NCBI GenBank assembly: GCA_028277445.1
Contig: JANQGG010000063.1
Location: 98,787 to 162,786, forward strand
Source of the DNA: Chloroherpetonaceae bacterium
GTDB lineage: Bacteria > Bacteroidota > Chlorobiia > Chlorobiales > Chloroherpetonaceae
Length of the DNA stretch: 64,000 nucleotides
Reading direction: 5' to 3'
Position 1 is the stretch's first letter. Each line of letters starts with the position of its first letter. The notes under the pieces were generated by a model, which was not told the origin of the DNA, did not search any database, and worked only from the letters and a program-made list of their open reading frames with translations. Shown one piece after another: positions 47,254 through 56,629 of the stretch. Made by a program: the position numbers and the translations under genes.

Positions 47254-48114
47254 ATGAAAGTTTCTATAAGTATTTTATTGATTTGCATCGCGTTTCAAGC
47301 GAAGGCTCAAGAGCTCAAACTGCTATGTCGACTTCCAAAGCTTGTCAAAGAAACATCTGGAATTGAGGAAAACGGGCCAAACGCATTTTGGACATTTAAC
47401 GACAGCGGTGGCAAACCCAAAGTCTACCTTATCAATAAAAACGGCGCTCTTTTAAAAACGCTTACGATCAAAAATGCGTGGAATCGGGATTGGGAGGATA
47501 TCGCCAAAGACAACAAAGGCAACCTTTATATTGCAAATATCGGCAACAACAACAATGCCAATAAAGACCTCACCATTTTTAAAATCCCTGATCCATCCAC
47601 CCTAAAATCAAAAAAGACACAGGCCCAGCTCATCAGTTTTCGCTATAATGATCAAACCTCCTTCCCGCCTTCTAAACGACGCTTAAATTTCGATGCGGAA
47701 GCCTTAATGTGGCACAACAACCATCTCTATGTTTTCACAAAAAATCGTACCGAGCCTTTTGATGGAAAAACACATGTGTATCGCATGCCTGATAAACCCG
47801 GCAAGCATGTTGCAAAAAAAATTGGCACGTTTGATACCTGTGGCCGTGGGGATATGACGGATCATTGGATCACGGCATGCGATATTAGCCCAAATGGATC
47901 AAAACTGGCCTTACTTTCAAGCGATAAAGTTTGGATTTTTTATGATTTTAAAAACGATGACTTTTTCAAAGGAAAACATACCCTGATCCATCTTCCACAT
48001 AAAACTCAAAAAGAAGCCATCTGCTTTATTAATGAAAAAACGCTTTACATTACCGATGAAGAATGGAAAGATCGAACCGGTCGAAATTTGTATTCGTTGG
48101 AGCTCCCATTTTAG
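47254..48114 (+). CDS. Secreted protein, probable beta-propeller-like repeats
   Basis: About 286 residues from the Met at 47254 (MKVSISILLICIAFQAKAQE, a clear signal peptide); a start at 47233 would spoil it. The mature part has repeated strand-turn modules (FWTFNDSGGKPKVYLIN, NLYIANIGNNNN, HLYVFTKNRTEPF and LYITDEEWKDRTGR) that suggest a propeller or similar beta fold. KETSGIEENG near the start and the Asp/Asn-rich turns could bind calcium. No enzyme motif is recognised. Confidence 0.8.
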   Translation: MKVSISILLICIAFQAKAQELKLLCRLPKLVKETSGIEENGPNAFWTFNDSGGKPKVYLINKNGALLKTLTIKNAWNRDWEDIAKDNKGNLYIANIGNNNNANKDLTIFKIPDPSTLKSKKTQAQLISFRYNDQTSFPPSKRRLNFDAEALMWHNNHLYVFTKNRTEPFDGKTHVYRMPDKPGKHVAKKIGTFDTCGRGDMTDHWITACDISPNGSKLALLSSDKVWIFYDFKNDDFFKGKHTLIHLPHKTQKEAICFINEKTLYITDEEWKDRTGRNLYSLELPF

Positions 48115-48193
48115 CTTTAACGCAATATGTTGCGATCAATTGACCTGTTTTAGATTAACCGACTCAATCACACAAGGTTTAAATGGATTTCCC

Positions 48194-48200
48194 TATATTA
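48194..48200 (+). promoter_or_regulatory. Putative -10 element TATATTA
   Basis: TATATTA lies 44 bases before the lipoprotein start. It matches the element before the tRNA gene. No convincing -35 partner. Confidence 0.3.
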
Positions 48201-48243
48201 AGTGATTAACGCCTAGCATCTAACAATTAAACATTATTGCATT

Positions 48244-48651
48244 ATGAAAACCCTAATTTCCATTCTCTTTTGTTTGTCTTTCTTGGTTTCTGCTTGTGGA
48301 AGCCAGGAAACCAAAACCCAATCAGAGGAACCTGCTGCCAAAGAAAACATTAAATCGCTTGAAGACATGCGCTCTTCCGATTTCAAAGAAGCTAAAAACT
48401 GCGAGGAGTTTATTGATCAATACGAGAAGTGGATGGACAATTACATTGCATTGCTAGATCGTTTAATGAAAAACCCTGCCGATGCCGCCATTTCGCAAGA
48501 GTACATGCAAGTTTCGCAGGAAGCCTTAAACTGGGCTTCGCAATGGAACACTCATTTAGCCAGATGTGCTTCGCAAGAAAAGTATGAAAAACGGTTTAAT
48601 GAGATTTCAGAACGCGCCGAAAAAAAACTTGAGGCGATGGGCTTTAAATGA
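48244..48651 (+). CDS. Small lipoprotein, unknown function
   Basis: 135 residues. The signal peptide ends in the lipobox LVSAC, so the mature protein should begin with a lipidated Cys18. The acidic linker (SQETKTQSEEPAAKEN) leads to a helical domain with EYEKWMDNY-like amphipathic helices and two cysteines (KNCEEFI, ARCASQEK) that could pair. No family recognised. It probably sits in the periplasm, attached to a membrane. Confidence 0.8.
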   Translation: MKTLISILFCLSFLVSACGSQETKTQSEEPAAKENIKSLEDMRSSDFKEAKNCEEFIDQYEKWMDNYIALLDRLMKNPADAAISQEYMQVSQEALNWASQWNTHLARCASQEKYEKRFNEISERAEKKLEAMGFK

Positions 48652-49026
48652 TCGACCTTCAAGAATTCATAAACATAATTCACACGGCTAAATCACATAG
48701 GCAATACCTTTGCCAGATTCATATTTAATGATATTCAAACCATCACTCTGGGGGGTCGTGCTCATAGCCTTTAAATGCATAAAAACAGCAAACACGTTTA
48801 AAGCACATCAACTTACGCTTCCTTGTGCAAGACATGCCTCTGATGAAAAGAAATTCATTATGATGGACTTTGTTTTTCCTGATCTTTAGCCTGAGCCAAC
48901 TTTTATCAAACCACCGACAACTGATTCTTTTGAGTAATCGCGAGCCTATAATTTTTTTGGTTACCATAAATTATTAATTTACTAGAATTATGAACACCGT
49001 TATTCAAGCGTAACCTTATCAAGTTT
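48652..49026. other. Intergenic spacer, no gene supported
   Basis: 375 bases between two plus-strand genes. A 74-codon minus-strand frame (48743-48967) is rich in Lys, Arg, Cys and Trp and has no family features, so it was not accepted. Nothing repetitive or hairpin-like stands out. The promoter of the ArsC-like gene should lie near its right end. Confidence 0.55.
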
Positions 49027-49467
49027 ATGAGTTCTCAACAAAACTTTCGCGTTCTTTTCCTTTGCACGCACAACAGTGCACGCTCTCAGATGGCTGAAGG
49101 TCTCTTTCGTCATTTGGGAGATGATAATATTGAAGTTATGAGCGCTGGAACTGAATTAAGCCATATTAAGCCCGAAGCGATTGAAGCTATGAAAGAATGG
49201 GCTATTGATATTTCCGATCATTATTCAAAAACCTACGAACAATTTCTTGACGAAGATTTTGACGTGGTGATCACGGTTTGTGAAATCATTAGAAATAATT
49301 GCCCGATTTTTCCATCAGCAAGAAAGCATCTCCATTGGTCGATGTTAGACCCTGATGATTTGGATGATCCGGCCGAACGGCTCAAAGCCTTTAAAGAATG
49401 TCGCGATGAGCTTAATTATTTAATCGTAAAAGAGCTGTTGCCGTTGGTAAAAAACGAGCCGGAATGA
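49027..49467 (+). CDS. Thioredoxin-coupled arsenate reductase / LMW protein tyrosine phosphatase family
   Basis: 146 residues. The P-loop FLCTHNSARSQMAEG carries catalytic Cys13. Cys85 and Cys92, spaced by seven residues in VCEIIRNNCPIFP, match the redox pair of thioredoxin-linked ArsC (Cys82/Cys89 in the Staphylococcus enzyme). This favours arsenate reductase over a plain tyrosine phosphatase. The usual Asp of VCD is Glu here. There are no ars transporter or regulator genes nearby, so its role remains open. Confidence 0.87.
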   Translation: MSSQQNFRVLFLCTHNSARSQMAEGLFRHLGDDNIEVMSAGTELSHIKPEAIEAMKEWAIDISDHYSKTYEQFLDEDFDVVITVCEIIRNNCPIFPSARKHLHWSMLDPDDLDDPAERLKAFKECRDELNYLIVKELLPLVKNEPE

Positions 49468-49547
49468 AGAAAAAGGAATGCGAAAAAACATTTTGCGTCG
49501 TATCCAAACTATTCTTGAAGGCGTATTAAATCTATTTTCAAGGTTTG

Positions 49548-51521
49548 CTATTTCATATGTTTGTTCAAAATAGCAATGAGCTCTTTGATTTTGTATGGCT
49601 TTTTAATACTTGCTGTAAACCCGTAATCTTCGGGACTAGCCATGACAGGGTCTTCGGTATAGCCGCTGGCAACAAACACCGGCGTTCGTTTGCATTGTAA
49701 CCTGATTTGTTCAATTGCTTCTTTACCACCCATACCCCCGGGCACAGTTAAATCAAAAATCATTCCAACAATTTGTTGATTTCCAAGACTAAATTCTGAA
49801 AACAACTTAACGGCATCGGCACCATTTTCTAACCTAATAACACTGTATCCAAACAGTTTAAGCATATCGCCTAAATTCTCGCGTACAACTGCTTCATCAT
49901 CCATAATAACAAACGTCCCTGAACCGCAATGTTCATTATCATAAATGTTTTTTGATTCAACAAGCGCTTTATCCGAGGCTGGCAAATAAACATAAAACGT
50001 GGTTCCCTTGCCCGGTTTCGATTCTACATTGATCGTTCCACCATGCCGGGTAATAATGGAATAGGTTGTAGAAAGTCCTATGCCATGCCCTTTTGTTTTG
50101 GTTGAAAAAAACGGATCAAATATCCGGGATAAATACACTTCAGGAATACCGATACCATAATCTTGTATGGCCAGTTCAACATATTTTCCCGGTAGTATTT
50201 CAGCATAATCCCCTTGATTTAAAACCACATTTTTCGCCGAAATATCGATAGTGCCGCCTGTTGGCATGGCCTGCTGAGCATTTATAATAATGTTATCTAT
50301 AGCCTGACAAATCTGGTGTATATCAACATTGCAATGCCAGAGGTCTTCTTCGATATCAAAACGGCAAGAAACAATAGAACCACTTAACGCAAACGCAGCC
50401 GTTTCTTGTAAAAATGGAACCAGATTTTGAATTTTTGTTATCGGCGCACCGCCTTTAGCAAAGGTTAGCAATTGCCCTGTGAGGCTTTGGGCTCGTTCGA
50501 TCGTGTTTAATGTTTTTTCAAGGTATTCGCTAACCTTTTTATCCGTAGTTAAAATTCTAGCCAATTCAACATTACCAAATATGCCGGTTAACAGGTTATT
50601 AAAATCATGGGCGATCCCTCCGGCCAGCGTTCCGATTGATTTGAGCTTTGTCGCTCTTTGTAATGCCTCTTCTGCACGCTTGCGATGTGTAATATCCAGA
50701 ACCGAGCCAACAAACTTAATGACTTCATTGCCTTCCACAATCGGCTTTCCCCGGGTTAATGTATGATTATATGTACCATCGGGTTTCAAATGGCGAAGTT
50801 CTATTTCATAAGGCACTTTCTCTGAAATAGACTTTTCAATAGCTTCGGAAAGCAACGTTTTATCATCCGGATGAACGATTCTAAGATATTGATCCAGATT
50901 TTCAATATCGCGCTTTTCGCGGCCAGCTATCCTGTATGTTTCATCCGACCATTTGATTTTCTTGGTTTCAAGATGGTATTCCCAACTCCCCAAACCGGCA
51001 ATTCTTTGGGTCTCGGCAAGTACTGCTTCACTTCGTCTCAAATCTTCTTCAGTACGCTTTCGCTCCGTAATATCTGCATGGGTTCCGACAAAACGAATAG
51101 GTTTACCAATTTTATCGCGCTTGACAATTTTTCCGGTGGCCTGAATCCAAATCCATTTTCCATCTTTTTTTCTAAAACGAAACTCGGCCAAGAATCGATC
51201 TGATTTTCCAAAAATGTATTTAAACGCCCGTTCCATTACAAGATCCAAATCATCTTGATGAACCCTGCTCTGAAATTCTTCAAGTGCGTGTGGAAATTCA
51301 TCGGGTTCATACTCGGCCATTGTGTAGTAACGATTGTCAAATTGAACCTCGTCTGTTTCTAAATTCCAATCCCATATGCCTTCATTCTTAACCGACATCG
51401 CTATATCAAGCCGCTCTTCTCTGACCTTTAGCTTTTTTATGGTTCTTTGGAGGCGTTTTTGTTCGTTCTCTAACTCGTGAATTCTCTGCACGAGCGCTTC
51501 ATAGGTTGGTTTTTTAGACAT
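49548..51521 (-). CDS. Hybrid sensor histidine kinase with two PAS/PAC domains and a receiver
   Basis: 657 residues, no membrane span, so cytosolic. An N-terminal coiled coil (1-45) precedes PAS1 (about 50-160; IWDWNLETDEVQFDNRYYTM) and PAS2 (about 165-285; LGSWEYHLETKKIKWSDETY), each ending in a PAC motif (FVGTHADITERKR, FVGSVLDITHRKR). The kinase core follows: H-box GGIAHDFNNLLTGIFGN, then the ATP-binding domain with GIGLSTTYSII. The C-terminal receiver begins FVIMDDEAVVRE, with phospho-Asp in FDLTVPGGMGG and Lys in IKKPY. It is flanked by a convergent ArsC-like gene and a 289-base spacer. Its target is unknown. Confidence 0.94.
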   Translation of the reverse strand: MSKKPTYEALVQRIHELENEQKRLQRTIKKLKVREERLDIAMSVKNEGIWDWNLETDEVQFDNRYYTMAEYEPDEFPHALEEFQSRVHQDDLDLVMERAFKYIFGKSDRFLAEFRFRKKDGKWIWIQATGKIVKRDKIGKPIRFVGTHADITERKRTEEDLRRSEAVLAETQRIAGLGSWEYHLETKKIKWSDETYRIAGREKRDIENLDQYLRIVHPDDKTLLSEAIEKSISEKVPYEIELRHLKPDGTYNHTLTRGKPIVEGNEVIKFVGSVLDITHRKRAEEALQRATKLKSIGTLAGGIAHDFNNLLTGIFGNVELARILTTDKKVSEYLEKTLNTIERAQSLTGQLLTFAKGGAPITKIQNLVPFLQETAAFALSGSIVSCRFDIEEDLWHCNVDIHQICQAIDNIIINAQQAMPTGGTIDISAKNVVLNQGDYAEILPGKYVELAIQDYGIGIPEVYLSRIFDPFFSTKTKGHGIGLSTTYSIITRHGGTINVESKPGKGTTFYVYLPASDKALVESKNIYDNEHCGSGTFVIMDDEAVVRENLGDMLKLFGYSVIRLENGADAVKLFSEFSLGNQQIVGMIFDLTVPGGMGGKEAIEQIRLQCKRTPVFVASGYTEDPVMASPEDYGFTASIKKPYKIKELIAILNKHMK

Positions 51522-51810
51522 GTCACCTGATATAAGTTATTGGAAATGTTCTGGCAAGCAGCATTTCATTTTAGATTGGGGCTTCTAAAATTATGAATCG
51601 AATGCTGCATACAATTAAGCTTAAAAATTGAGTTGGCTGTATTAAGACTTAATTGAAAGCACGAAACTCCAATGCCACCAGTTCTTCTAAAACATGTACA
51701 AATTTGTTTTTTTCTTAGTCAGATGTTAAAACTCTAATCGATTACAATAAAATGTAATACTAAATACAAGATATTGTAAACGATTTGTATCACTGACGAT
51801 CTTAGAATAC

Positions 51811-52287
51811 CTATTTATATTTTTGATAAGTGCCCATCAATACGGCCTCTTGTAAAATGTGGCCTTCCATGGCTGGAAGTAATTCTGATTTTGTAGGTTG
51901 GTTTAAATCATCAAGAACAATATCCAATGCATATAATTTGAAAAAATACCGATGCCTTCCGATTGGCGGGCAAGGACCTTTATAACCGGTTTTTTTATAA
52001 TCGTTTAAGCCTGGCATCGATCCATTCGACACACCGTTTTTTGCTTCATCTTTAAGTAAAGTCGATGAAGTTTGTGGAATATTGTAAAGCGCCCAATGTA
52101 CGAAAGTCATTTTAGGCGCTCTTGGATCCGGAGCATCAGGATCATCAACAATCAAAACGAAACTTTTTGTGCCCTCCGGCGGATTTACCCACAATAGAGC
52201 CGGAGAAATATTTTCCCCTTGACAAGTATAACTTTTTGGTATTTCCCCACCATCTTCAAACGCATCGGAAGTTAATTGAAAACCCAT
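51811..52287 (-). CDS. YbhB/YbcL-family PEBP-like protein
   Basis: 158 residues. LIVDDPDAPDPRAPKMTFVHW and GYKGPCPPIGRHRYFFKLYALD are the two ligand-pocket motifs of bacterial phosphatidylethanolamine-binding (Raf-kinase-inhibitor-like) proteins. No signal peptide is seen. Biochemical function in bacteria is not well defined. It ends a minus-strand run with the nitroreductase gene 11 bases upstream. Confidence 0.92.
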   Translation of the reverse strand: MGFQLTSDAFEDGGEIPKSYTCQGENISPALLWVNPPEGTKSFVLIVDDPDAPDPRAPKMTFVHWALYNIPQTSSTLLKDEAKNGVSNGSMPGLNDYKKTGYKGPCPPIGRHRYFFKLYALDIVLDDLNQPTKSELLPAMEGHILQEAVLMGTYQKYK

Positions 52288-52298
52288 ATATCCAAACG

Positions 52299-52883
52299 TT
52301 ATCTAAAATTAATGATGACTTCAGAAAGCGAACGCTTGGGAACGTGATGAGTCTGAGTTTCATCACGCCAATAAGCTACTTTAATTGGATCTGACATAGG
52401 TTCTATCTGTACATCTTCTTTAGGGTACCCAAGCGCTAAAACCAGCAAAATTTCCAAATGTTTGGGCAATGCAAGAATTTCAGACAATTGTGGTTTATCG
52501 ATTGAGGCAATAATGCAACCTCCCAAACCAAGCTCAACGGCCCCAAGCATAATGCTTTGCGCAGCAAAACCTTGATCCCAGCCAATGGTTTCGGTTATAA
52601 GTTTATCGTGAACGATTGTAATGAAGGCAGTAGGCCGCTCCGAAGGCTCCGGGCCAGGCCAATCCTTCAAATGGCCTGCCCAACGAAGCGTAGAAAAAAT
52701 TTCGTTGTTTTCACGTTCATCACATGCCAAATAATACTTCAATGGCTGAAAGTTGGCGCCTGAGGGTGAAAGCCTGGCCAAATCAACCAATGCTTTTAGT
52801 TGGTCGTATTCAATTTTTTTTTCATGATGAAAACGACGATAGCTCCTATTTTTCTGAATTAGATCGTTTAGCATAGCGCTCAA
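52299..52883 (-). CDS. Nitroreductase-family FMN protein
   Basis: 194 residues. RSYRRFHHEKKIEYDQLKAL, ARLSPSGANFQPLKYYLA and GAVELGLGGCIIASIDKPQL are the FMN-binding segments of the nitroreductase fold, and LVLALGYPKEDVQIEPM is the usual late motif. It reduces an unknown substrate with NAD(P)H. Its start overlaps the upstream gene by 4 bases. A start three codons on (MLND) is possible. Confidence 0.92.
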   Translation of the reverse strand: MSAMLNDLIQKNRSYRRFHHEKKIEYDQLKALVDLARLSPSGANFQPLKYYLACDERENNEIFSTLRWAGHLKDWPGPEPSERPTAFITIVHDKLITETIGWDQGFAAQSIMLGAVELGLGGCIIASIDKPQLSEILALPKHLEILLVLALGYPKEDVQIEPMSDPIKVAYWRDETQTHHVPKRSLSEVIINFR

Positions 52884-53485
52884 TTTTTTGCATAAGGTGC
52901 AACCAAATCCTGCATTTTATGTAAAATTTCGTCTTGCTCCTCTTCGGATATGCCATCCTGACCTAATTTTTCGACCAAGCCTTTATACTCTGAAACTTTT
53001 TCTTTTGGCATGTCCTTAAACCACTGTTCTACATCAGGTTTTTTCATGTTTTGAGCACGCCGCTTATAAATATGAAGTTCTTTGCTTCCAACCTGCTCCA
53101 AATCTTTATTATCCTTGAAAATCAAATAAACCGTCCAACCGATAATTTGAGTGGTTGTAAATGTAATGGTGGCGTTAGCGGCATTACCAATTAACGGCAA
53201 CCATTTTACGGACATGGCTGCAACTCTCGAACCTAAAAACAAACCAACATTTGGCAATAACCAGCCTAAGATTTTATTTATGGAAAGGTTTTTGTTATGA
53301 ACTTTCCCAAGCCCCATAATCATACCTGCAGTCATTGCAGTTATGGCGGCTTCATCGCCTAACATGGTTCCGCTTAAAGTCATTACCGAAGCGGCTTCGG
53401 CGGCTGCTACTCCATTAATAATTACAGCGCTGTTCATTAGTTTTGAATCAAATTCCATGGCATTAAATTTAAACGGTTTGAACAT
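52880..53485 (-). CDS. Membrane-associated protein with C-terminal helical domain, unknown
   Basis: 201 residues. The N-terminal 120 residues have about three hydrophobic, Gly/Ala-rich segments (AVIINGVAAAEAASVMTLSG, AAITAMTAGMIMGLG, TITFTTTQIIGWTVYLIF) resembling the glycine-rich membrane hairpin seen in some dynamin- or GTPase-linked proteins. The last 70 residues are charged and helical (KPDVEQWFKDMPKEKVSEY). I recognise no family. The start may be the tenth codon (MEFDSK). It couples to the nitroreductase by a 4-base overlap. Confidence 0.72.
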   Translation of the reverse strand: MFKPFKFNAMEFDSKLMNSAVIINGVAAAEAASVMTLSGTMLGDEAAITAMTAGMIMGLGKVHNKNLSINKILGWLLPNVGLFLGSRVAAMSVKWLPLIGNAANATITFTTTQIIGWTVYLIFKDNKDLEQVGSKELHIYKRRAQNMKKPDVEQWFKDMPKEKVSEYKGLVEKLGQDGISEEEQDEILHKMQDLVAPYAKN

Positions 53486-53527
53486 TCAAAAATTTGCGTC
53501 CGTGTTTGATACCAAAAGCCTGATAAC

Positions 53528-54175
53528 TCAGATGATGGATAAGAGTTCTTCAGGCTTATCAATTAAAGCTTTTGCACCGGTTTCTAAAAGCACTTCTTTT
53601 GAACGATAACCCCACAAAGCGCCTACGGCATGCATACCCGCGCGGTTTGCGGTTTCCATATCGGTTCCGCTGTCGCCTAAAAACAAGCACTCGTTGCTAC
53701 GAACACCCAATTGGTTTGCAATGTGATACGCGCCGGCCGGATCAGGTTTTCTGGGTATATCCGAAGTAGAACCAAGCACAACATCAAATCTCCGGGTATT
53801 GAGCAACTCATCAACACAATCTTTTGTCAGATCGTGTGGTTTATTAGAAAAAACGGCGGTTTTCAACCCCTTCTTTTCTACTCCATCCAACATCTCATTA
53901 ATACCAGGATACGGACGGGTTTTCGCTGCATAATTCTGGCGATAACAATCTCGAAATTCGGCAAGCACCTGATCTACGATCTTTTCTTGCTTATGGGATT
54001 CCGGCAAAAAACGCTCAACCAAAAGCCTAACGCCTTCACCAACATATCCTTTAACGGTATTGGCATTATGGGTTGGTAAATCATTTGCGCTTAACACCTT
54101 ATTGGCGCAATCCGTAAGGTCTTGCAATGAATCCAATAGTGTTCCATCCAAATCAAAAAGAACGGCTTTAAACAT
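53528..54175 (-). CDS. gph: HAD-family phosphoglycolate phosphatase-like hydrolase
   Basis: 215 residues with HAD motif I FDLDGTLLDSLQDL (Asp8, Asp10), motif II AVFSNKP, motif III lysine in RKPDPAGAYH and motif IV FLGDSGTDMETANRAG. The cap is the small helical type, as in Gph. It likely hydrolyses 2-phosphoglycolate, but related HADs have other substrates. It is the first gene of the minus-strand run; 42 bases separate it from the next. Confidence 0.9.
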   Translation of the reverse strand: MFKAVLFDLDGTLLDSLQDLTDCANKVLSANDLPTHNANTVKGYVGEGVRLLVERFLPESHKQEKIVDQVLAEFRDCYRQNYAAKTRPYPGINEMLDGVEKKGLKTAVFSNKPHDLTKDCVDELLNTRRFDVVLGSTSDIPRKPDPAGAYHIANQLGVRSNECLFLGDSGTDMETANRAGMHAVGALWGYRSKEVLLETGAKALIDKPEELLSII

Positions 54176-54310
54176 GTTTCACTTCTTAAAATTATCTAAA
54201 AATTATCTGTTCATTGTGAGCGCTCTTAAGAACAAAGTTATATAATAAATTCGGTTTTTGTGGAAACCAAGACTTCAACTTGAAAAATTTTAATCCATTA
54301 ATTGATAATA

Positions 54311-54649
54311 ATGATTACAACCATGACAAAGTTAATTATTGCTTCGATGATGTCGATGTTTTTTTTGTTTCAAACGCAAGCTAAAATCCCTAAAAAGCTG
54401 CAAGCGTTTGAAACCATGTATGGAAAAGCCGAACATATTGAAGTTAGTTCCAATACCGAACAAAACGCGCAGCGATGGTGGTATTTTTCAAGGGGTAAAT
54501 GTTTTTGCTTTAAATGGCAAGCAGCCGTTGAAGACGGTGTTGAAATCACCACATTTGAGTTTAAACCTGTTGAAAACGTTGATGCAGCAACCTTAGATAG
54601 TCTAAAAGCTTATGCCAAAGAATGCAATTTTCAACTCATGACTTTCTGA
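54311..54649 (+). CDS. Small secreted protein, unknown function
   Basis: 112 residues from ATG 54311 (or 108 from 54323). The N-terminus MTKLIIASMMSMFFLFQTQAK is a signal peptide. The mature part has RWWYFSRGKCFCFKWQA, an aromatic and Cys-rich stretch that could form a disulfide (CFC), and a later Cys. No family recognised. It diverges from the gph gene and precedes the TPR gene. Confidence 0.7.
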   Translation: MITTMTKLIIASMMSMFFLFQTQAKIPKKLQAFETMYGKAEHIEVSSNTEQNAQRWWYFSRGKCFCFKWQAAVEDGVEITTFEFKPVENVDAATLDSLKAYAKECNFQLMTF

Positions 54650-54736
54650 AATAAATAGCTCAAAAACCAAATCGGGCTTCATCTTTAGTAAATTAATTTT
54701 ATCTTTAGGTTTTATGCGCTCAAATGAATTTCGCTG

Positions 54737-55690
54737 ATGAAGCCCGCTGATTTATCTGCCAAGGAAGAAAAATATTATAAGGAAAGCATCACCAAAACCA
54801 CCCAATTACTGGCTCAAGATCCTTTAGATGATTCATCAAGGTTAAACCGTAGTATTGCATTTTTTTTAATGGGGCAGTTTGATGAGTCCTTAGCCGATAT
54901 CACAAAATTGTTAAATTCACCCTCTGCCGATCCCAAAGTGCACTTAATTAAAGGCGCTATTGAAATGGCATCGAATAAACATTCCCAAGCTGTGATTAGC
55001 TTTTCAAATTATATCTCCCATTATCCCAAAGATGCCGAAGGCTATAATTCCAGAGGTTCGGCTTATTATGTCTTAAAAGACTATCCCGCAGCGCTTAGCG
55101 ATTTATCCAAAGCCATAGACCTGGATCCAAAACACGGTTTAATGACTCTTTTATTGGATGCTAAAGCCTGTGAAGAATACAGACATGGTAATTACGATGC
55201 GGCCATAGCTGACCTATCACAAGCTATTGAATACGATCCTGAAGATTTCGAATTGTTTTATAGCCGAGGCACGGCCTACTATCTTTCCGGGAATTATGAA
55301 AAGGCTGTTGAAGACTTTACTGATTTCCTGGAGCACCATAATGGGCATCCCAAAACCACCTATGCCCATTTATTCCGAGGTTCCGCGCATTTGGTACGTG
55401 GTTACAACACGTCGGCATGTCGCGACTTTACACACGTAATTGAAAAACGCCCGGATCTTTATATGGCATTTTTAGGCCGCGGTATTTGCCAAACAGAGCT
55501 TGGTGAATACGCCAAATCGATTGATGATTTTACTGCCGTCATCGCTTCAGGCATGCAACAAGCCGATGGTTATTTTTACCGTGGTAAAACATATTTTCAT
55601 ACCGGTCAGCTTGAACAAGCAAAAACCGACCTCAACACGGCTTATTCAATGGGCAAACAAGAAGCCAAAGACCTGCTCAACCGCTTATAA
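54737..55690 (+). CDS. Tetratricopeptide repeat protein
   Basis: 317 residues. At least seven TPR units of 34 residues are visible, most with the A-x-x-D-F/L-S/T-K-A-I core, for example AALSDLSKAIDLDP, AAIADLSQAIEYDP, KAVEDFTDFLEHH and KSIDDFTAVIASG. There is no signal peptide, so it is probably a cytosolic scaffold. The methyltransferase gene starts 18 bases after its stop. Confidence 0.93.
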   Translation: MKPADLSAKEEKYYKESITKTTQLLAQDPLDDSSRLNRSIAFFLMGQFDESLADITKLLNSPSADPKVHLIKGAIEMASNKHSQAVISFSNYISHYPKDAEGYNSRGSAYYVLKDYPAALSDLSKAIDLDPKHGLMTLLLDAKACEEYRHGNYDAAIADLSQAIEYDPEDFELFYSRGTAYYLSGNYEKAVEDFTDFLEHHNGHPKTTYAHLFRGSAHLVRGYNTSACRDFTHVIEKRPDLYMAFLGRGICQTELGEYAKSIDDFTAVIASGMQQADGYFYRGKTYFHTGQLEQAKTDLNTAYSMGKQEAKDLLNRL

Positions 55691-55708
55691 GTTTTTATAC
55701 CTGGATTT

Positions 55709-56341
55709 ATGCTTAATAACAAACCAAAACACTTGCCACGAAAGGGATGGTATGACGGATGGATTTATTCAACCTTTATCGATCAGGAAAGTAACCCGAT
55801 TCGCGCTCAAGTCCTGGAATTTTTAGAACCCGGCTCATCTGTCCTGGATGTGGGATGCGCCACGGGAAATTTTGCCATTATGCTTGCAAAAAAAGGTTTT
55901 CGGGTAACCGGCATTGATATTTCCCATGATATGATATCGGTTGCGCGCAAAAGACAGGCACGTTTAGGCATTGAAAATTTGGAATTCATTCACAGTAATG
56001 CCGCATATTTAAACGAGCATAGCGCAGATCGTTTTCAATATGCGCTTTTTTCATTTTCAATTCATGAAATCGGCTATGAAGAACGCCTTGAGCTCATTGA
56101 AACCATTAAGCCTTTAACCAAGCATATTATTTTTTGTGATTACCAAACCCCGCCCCCACGATCGATTTTAGGCTTCCTGGTTTGGGGAATAGAATTTTTA
56201 GCCGGTTCGGAGCATTTTTTGAATTTTAAAGATTTTGTAGACCGTGGGGGGTTAAATTCATTGATAAAAACTTGCGGGCTAAAAATTTTGAACGAAAAAA
56301 CGAATCGTTCGGGTATCTACCGGATTATGGTATGTGATTAA
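55709..56341 (+). CDS. Class I SAM-dependent methyltransferase
   Basis: 210 residues. SAM motif I VLDVGCATGNFAIMLAKKGF and motif II VTGIDIS, with LEFIHSNAAYLNEH, give a standard Methyltransf_25 core. The N-terminal 50 residues (KHLPRKGWYDGWIYSTFID) probably shape the substrate site. The target molecule is unknown. The stop codon is the first three bases of the following repeat element (TAATGAACTACC). Confidence 0.9.
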   Translation: MLNNKPKHLPRKGWYDGWIYSTFIDQESNPIRAQVLEFLEPGSSVLDVGCATGNFAIMLAKKGFRVTGIDISHDMISVARKRQARLGIENLEFIHSNAAYLNEHSADRFQYALFSFSIHEIGYEERLELIETIKPLTKHIIFCDYQTPPPRSILGFLVWGIEFLAGSEHFLNFKDFVDRGGLNSLIKTCGLKILNEKTNRSGIYRIMVCD

Positions 56342-56612
56342 TGAACTACCCCGCAGCAAGATGGGGCTATCAAAAATCATGCTGAGTTTTCATATTTGGG
56401 AATAAACAAATAGGTAATGACAAGTTTTTCCTCCGCTTACGAATTTAGCTTCAAAAACAAGGGGTTGCAACCCCTTGTTAATAGCTTATACTCATGGAGT
56501 CATTAGTAACTTGATCCGGAATCCTGAAGGATAATCTTTGGTCTCTCACTAAGATTCTGACCTATTCTGAATTGTCCATTCGTAGCAAGCTGGGGTGTAT
56601 TGAATCCACTTC
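56342..56612. repeat. Dispersed element with CCCCG/CGGGG-type ends, copy 2 (carries the 24-bp palindrome)
   Basis: The left end TGAACTACCCCGCAGCAAG and right end AGCAAGCTGGGGTGTATTG match copy 1 at 34334-34468. The last 60 bases before the right end align with copy 1 from TTGGTCTCTCAC on. Compared with copy 1 it has an internal extra segment that contains the 24-bp palindrome. It begins directly at the methyltransferase stop. No coding capacity is visible. Confidence 0.65.
56456..56479. repeat. 24-bp perfect palindrome, copy 2
   Basis: Identical to 23196-23219, with 29 shared bases (56451 side included) and similar following sequence (TATACTCATG, GTCATT). It is inside the dispersed element of 56342-56612, whereas the first copy lies in a different spacer. 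Confidence 0.8.
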
Positions 56613-56629
56613 AGAATCAAAGATATCGC

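Noticed and set aside
48743..48967. 74-codon minus-strand frame
   Set aside because: It is rich in Lys/Arg/Cys/Trp, has no recognisable motif and no operon partner. It stays possible but unsupported.
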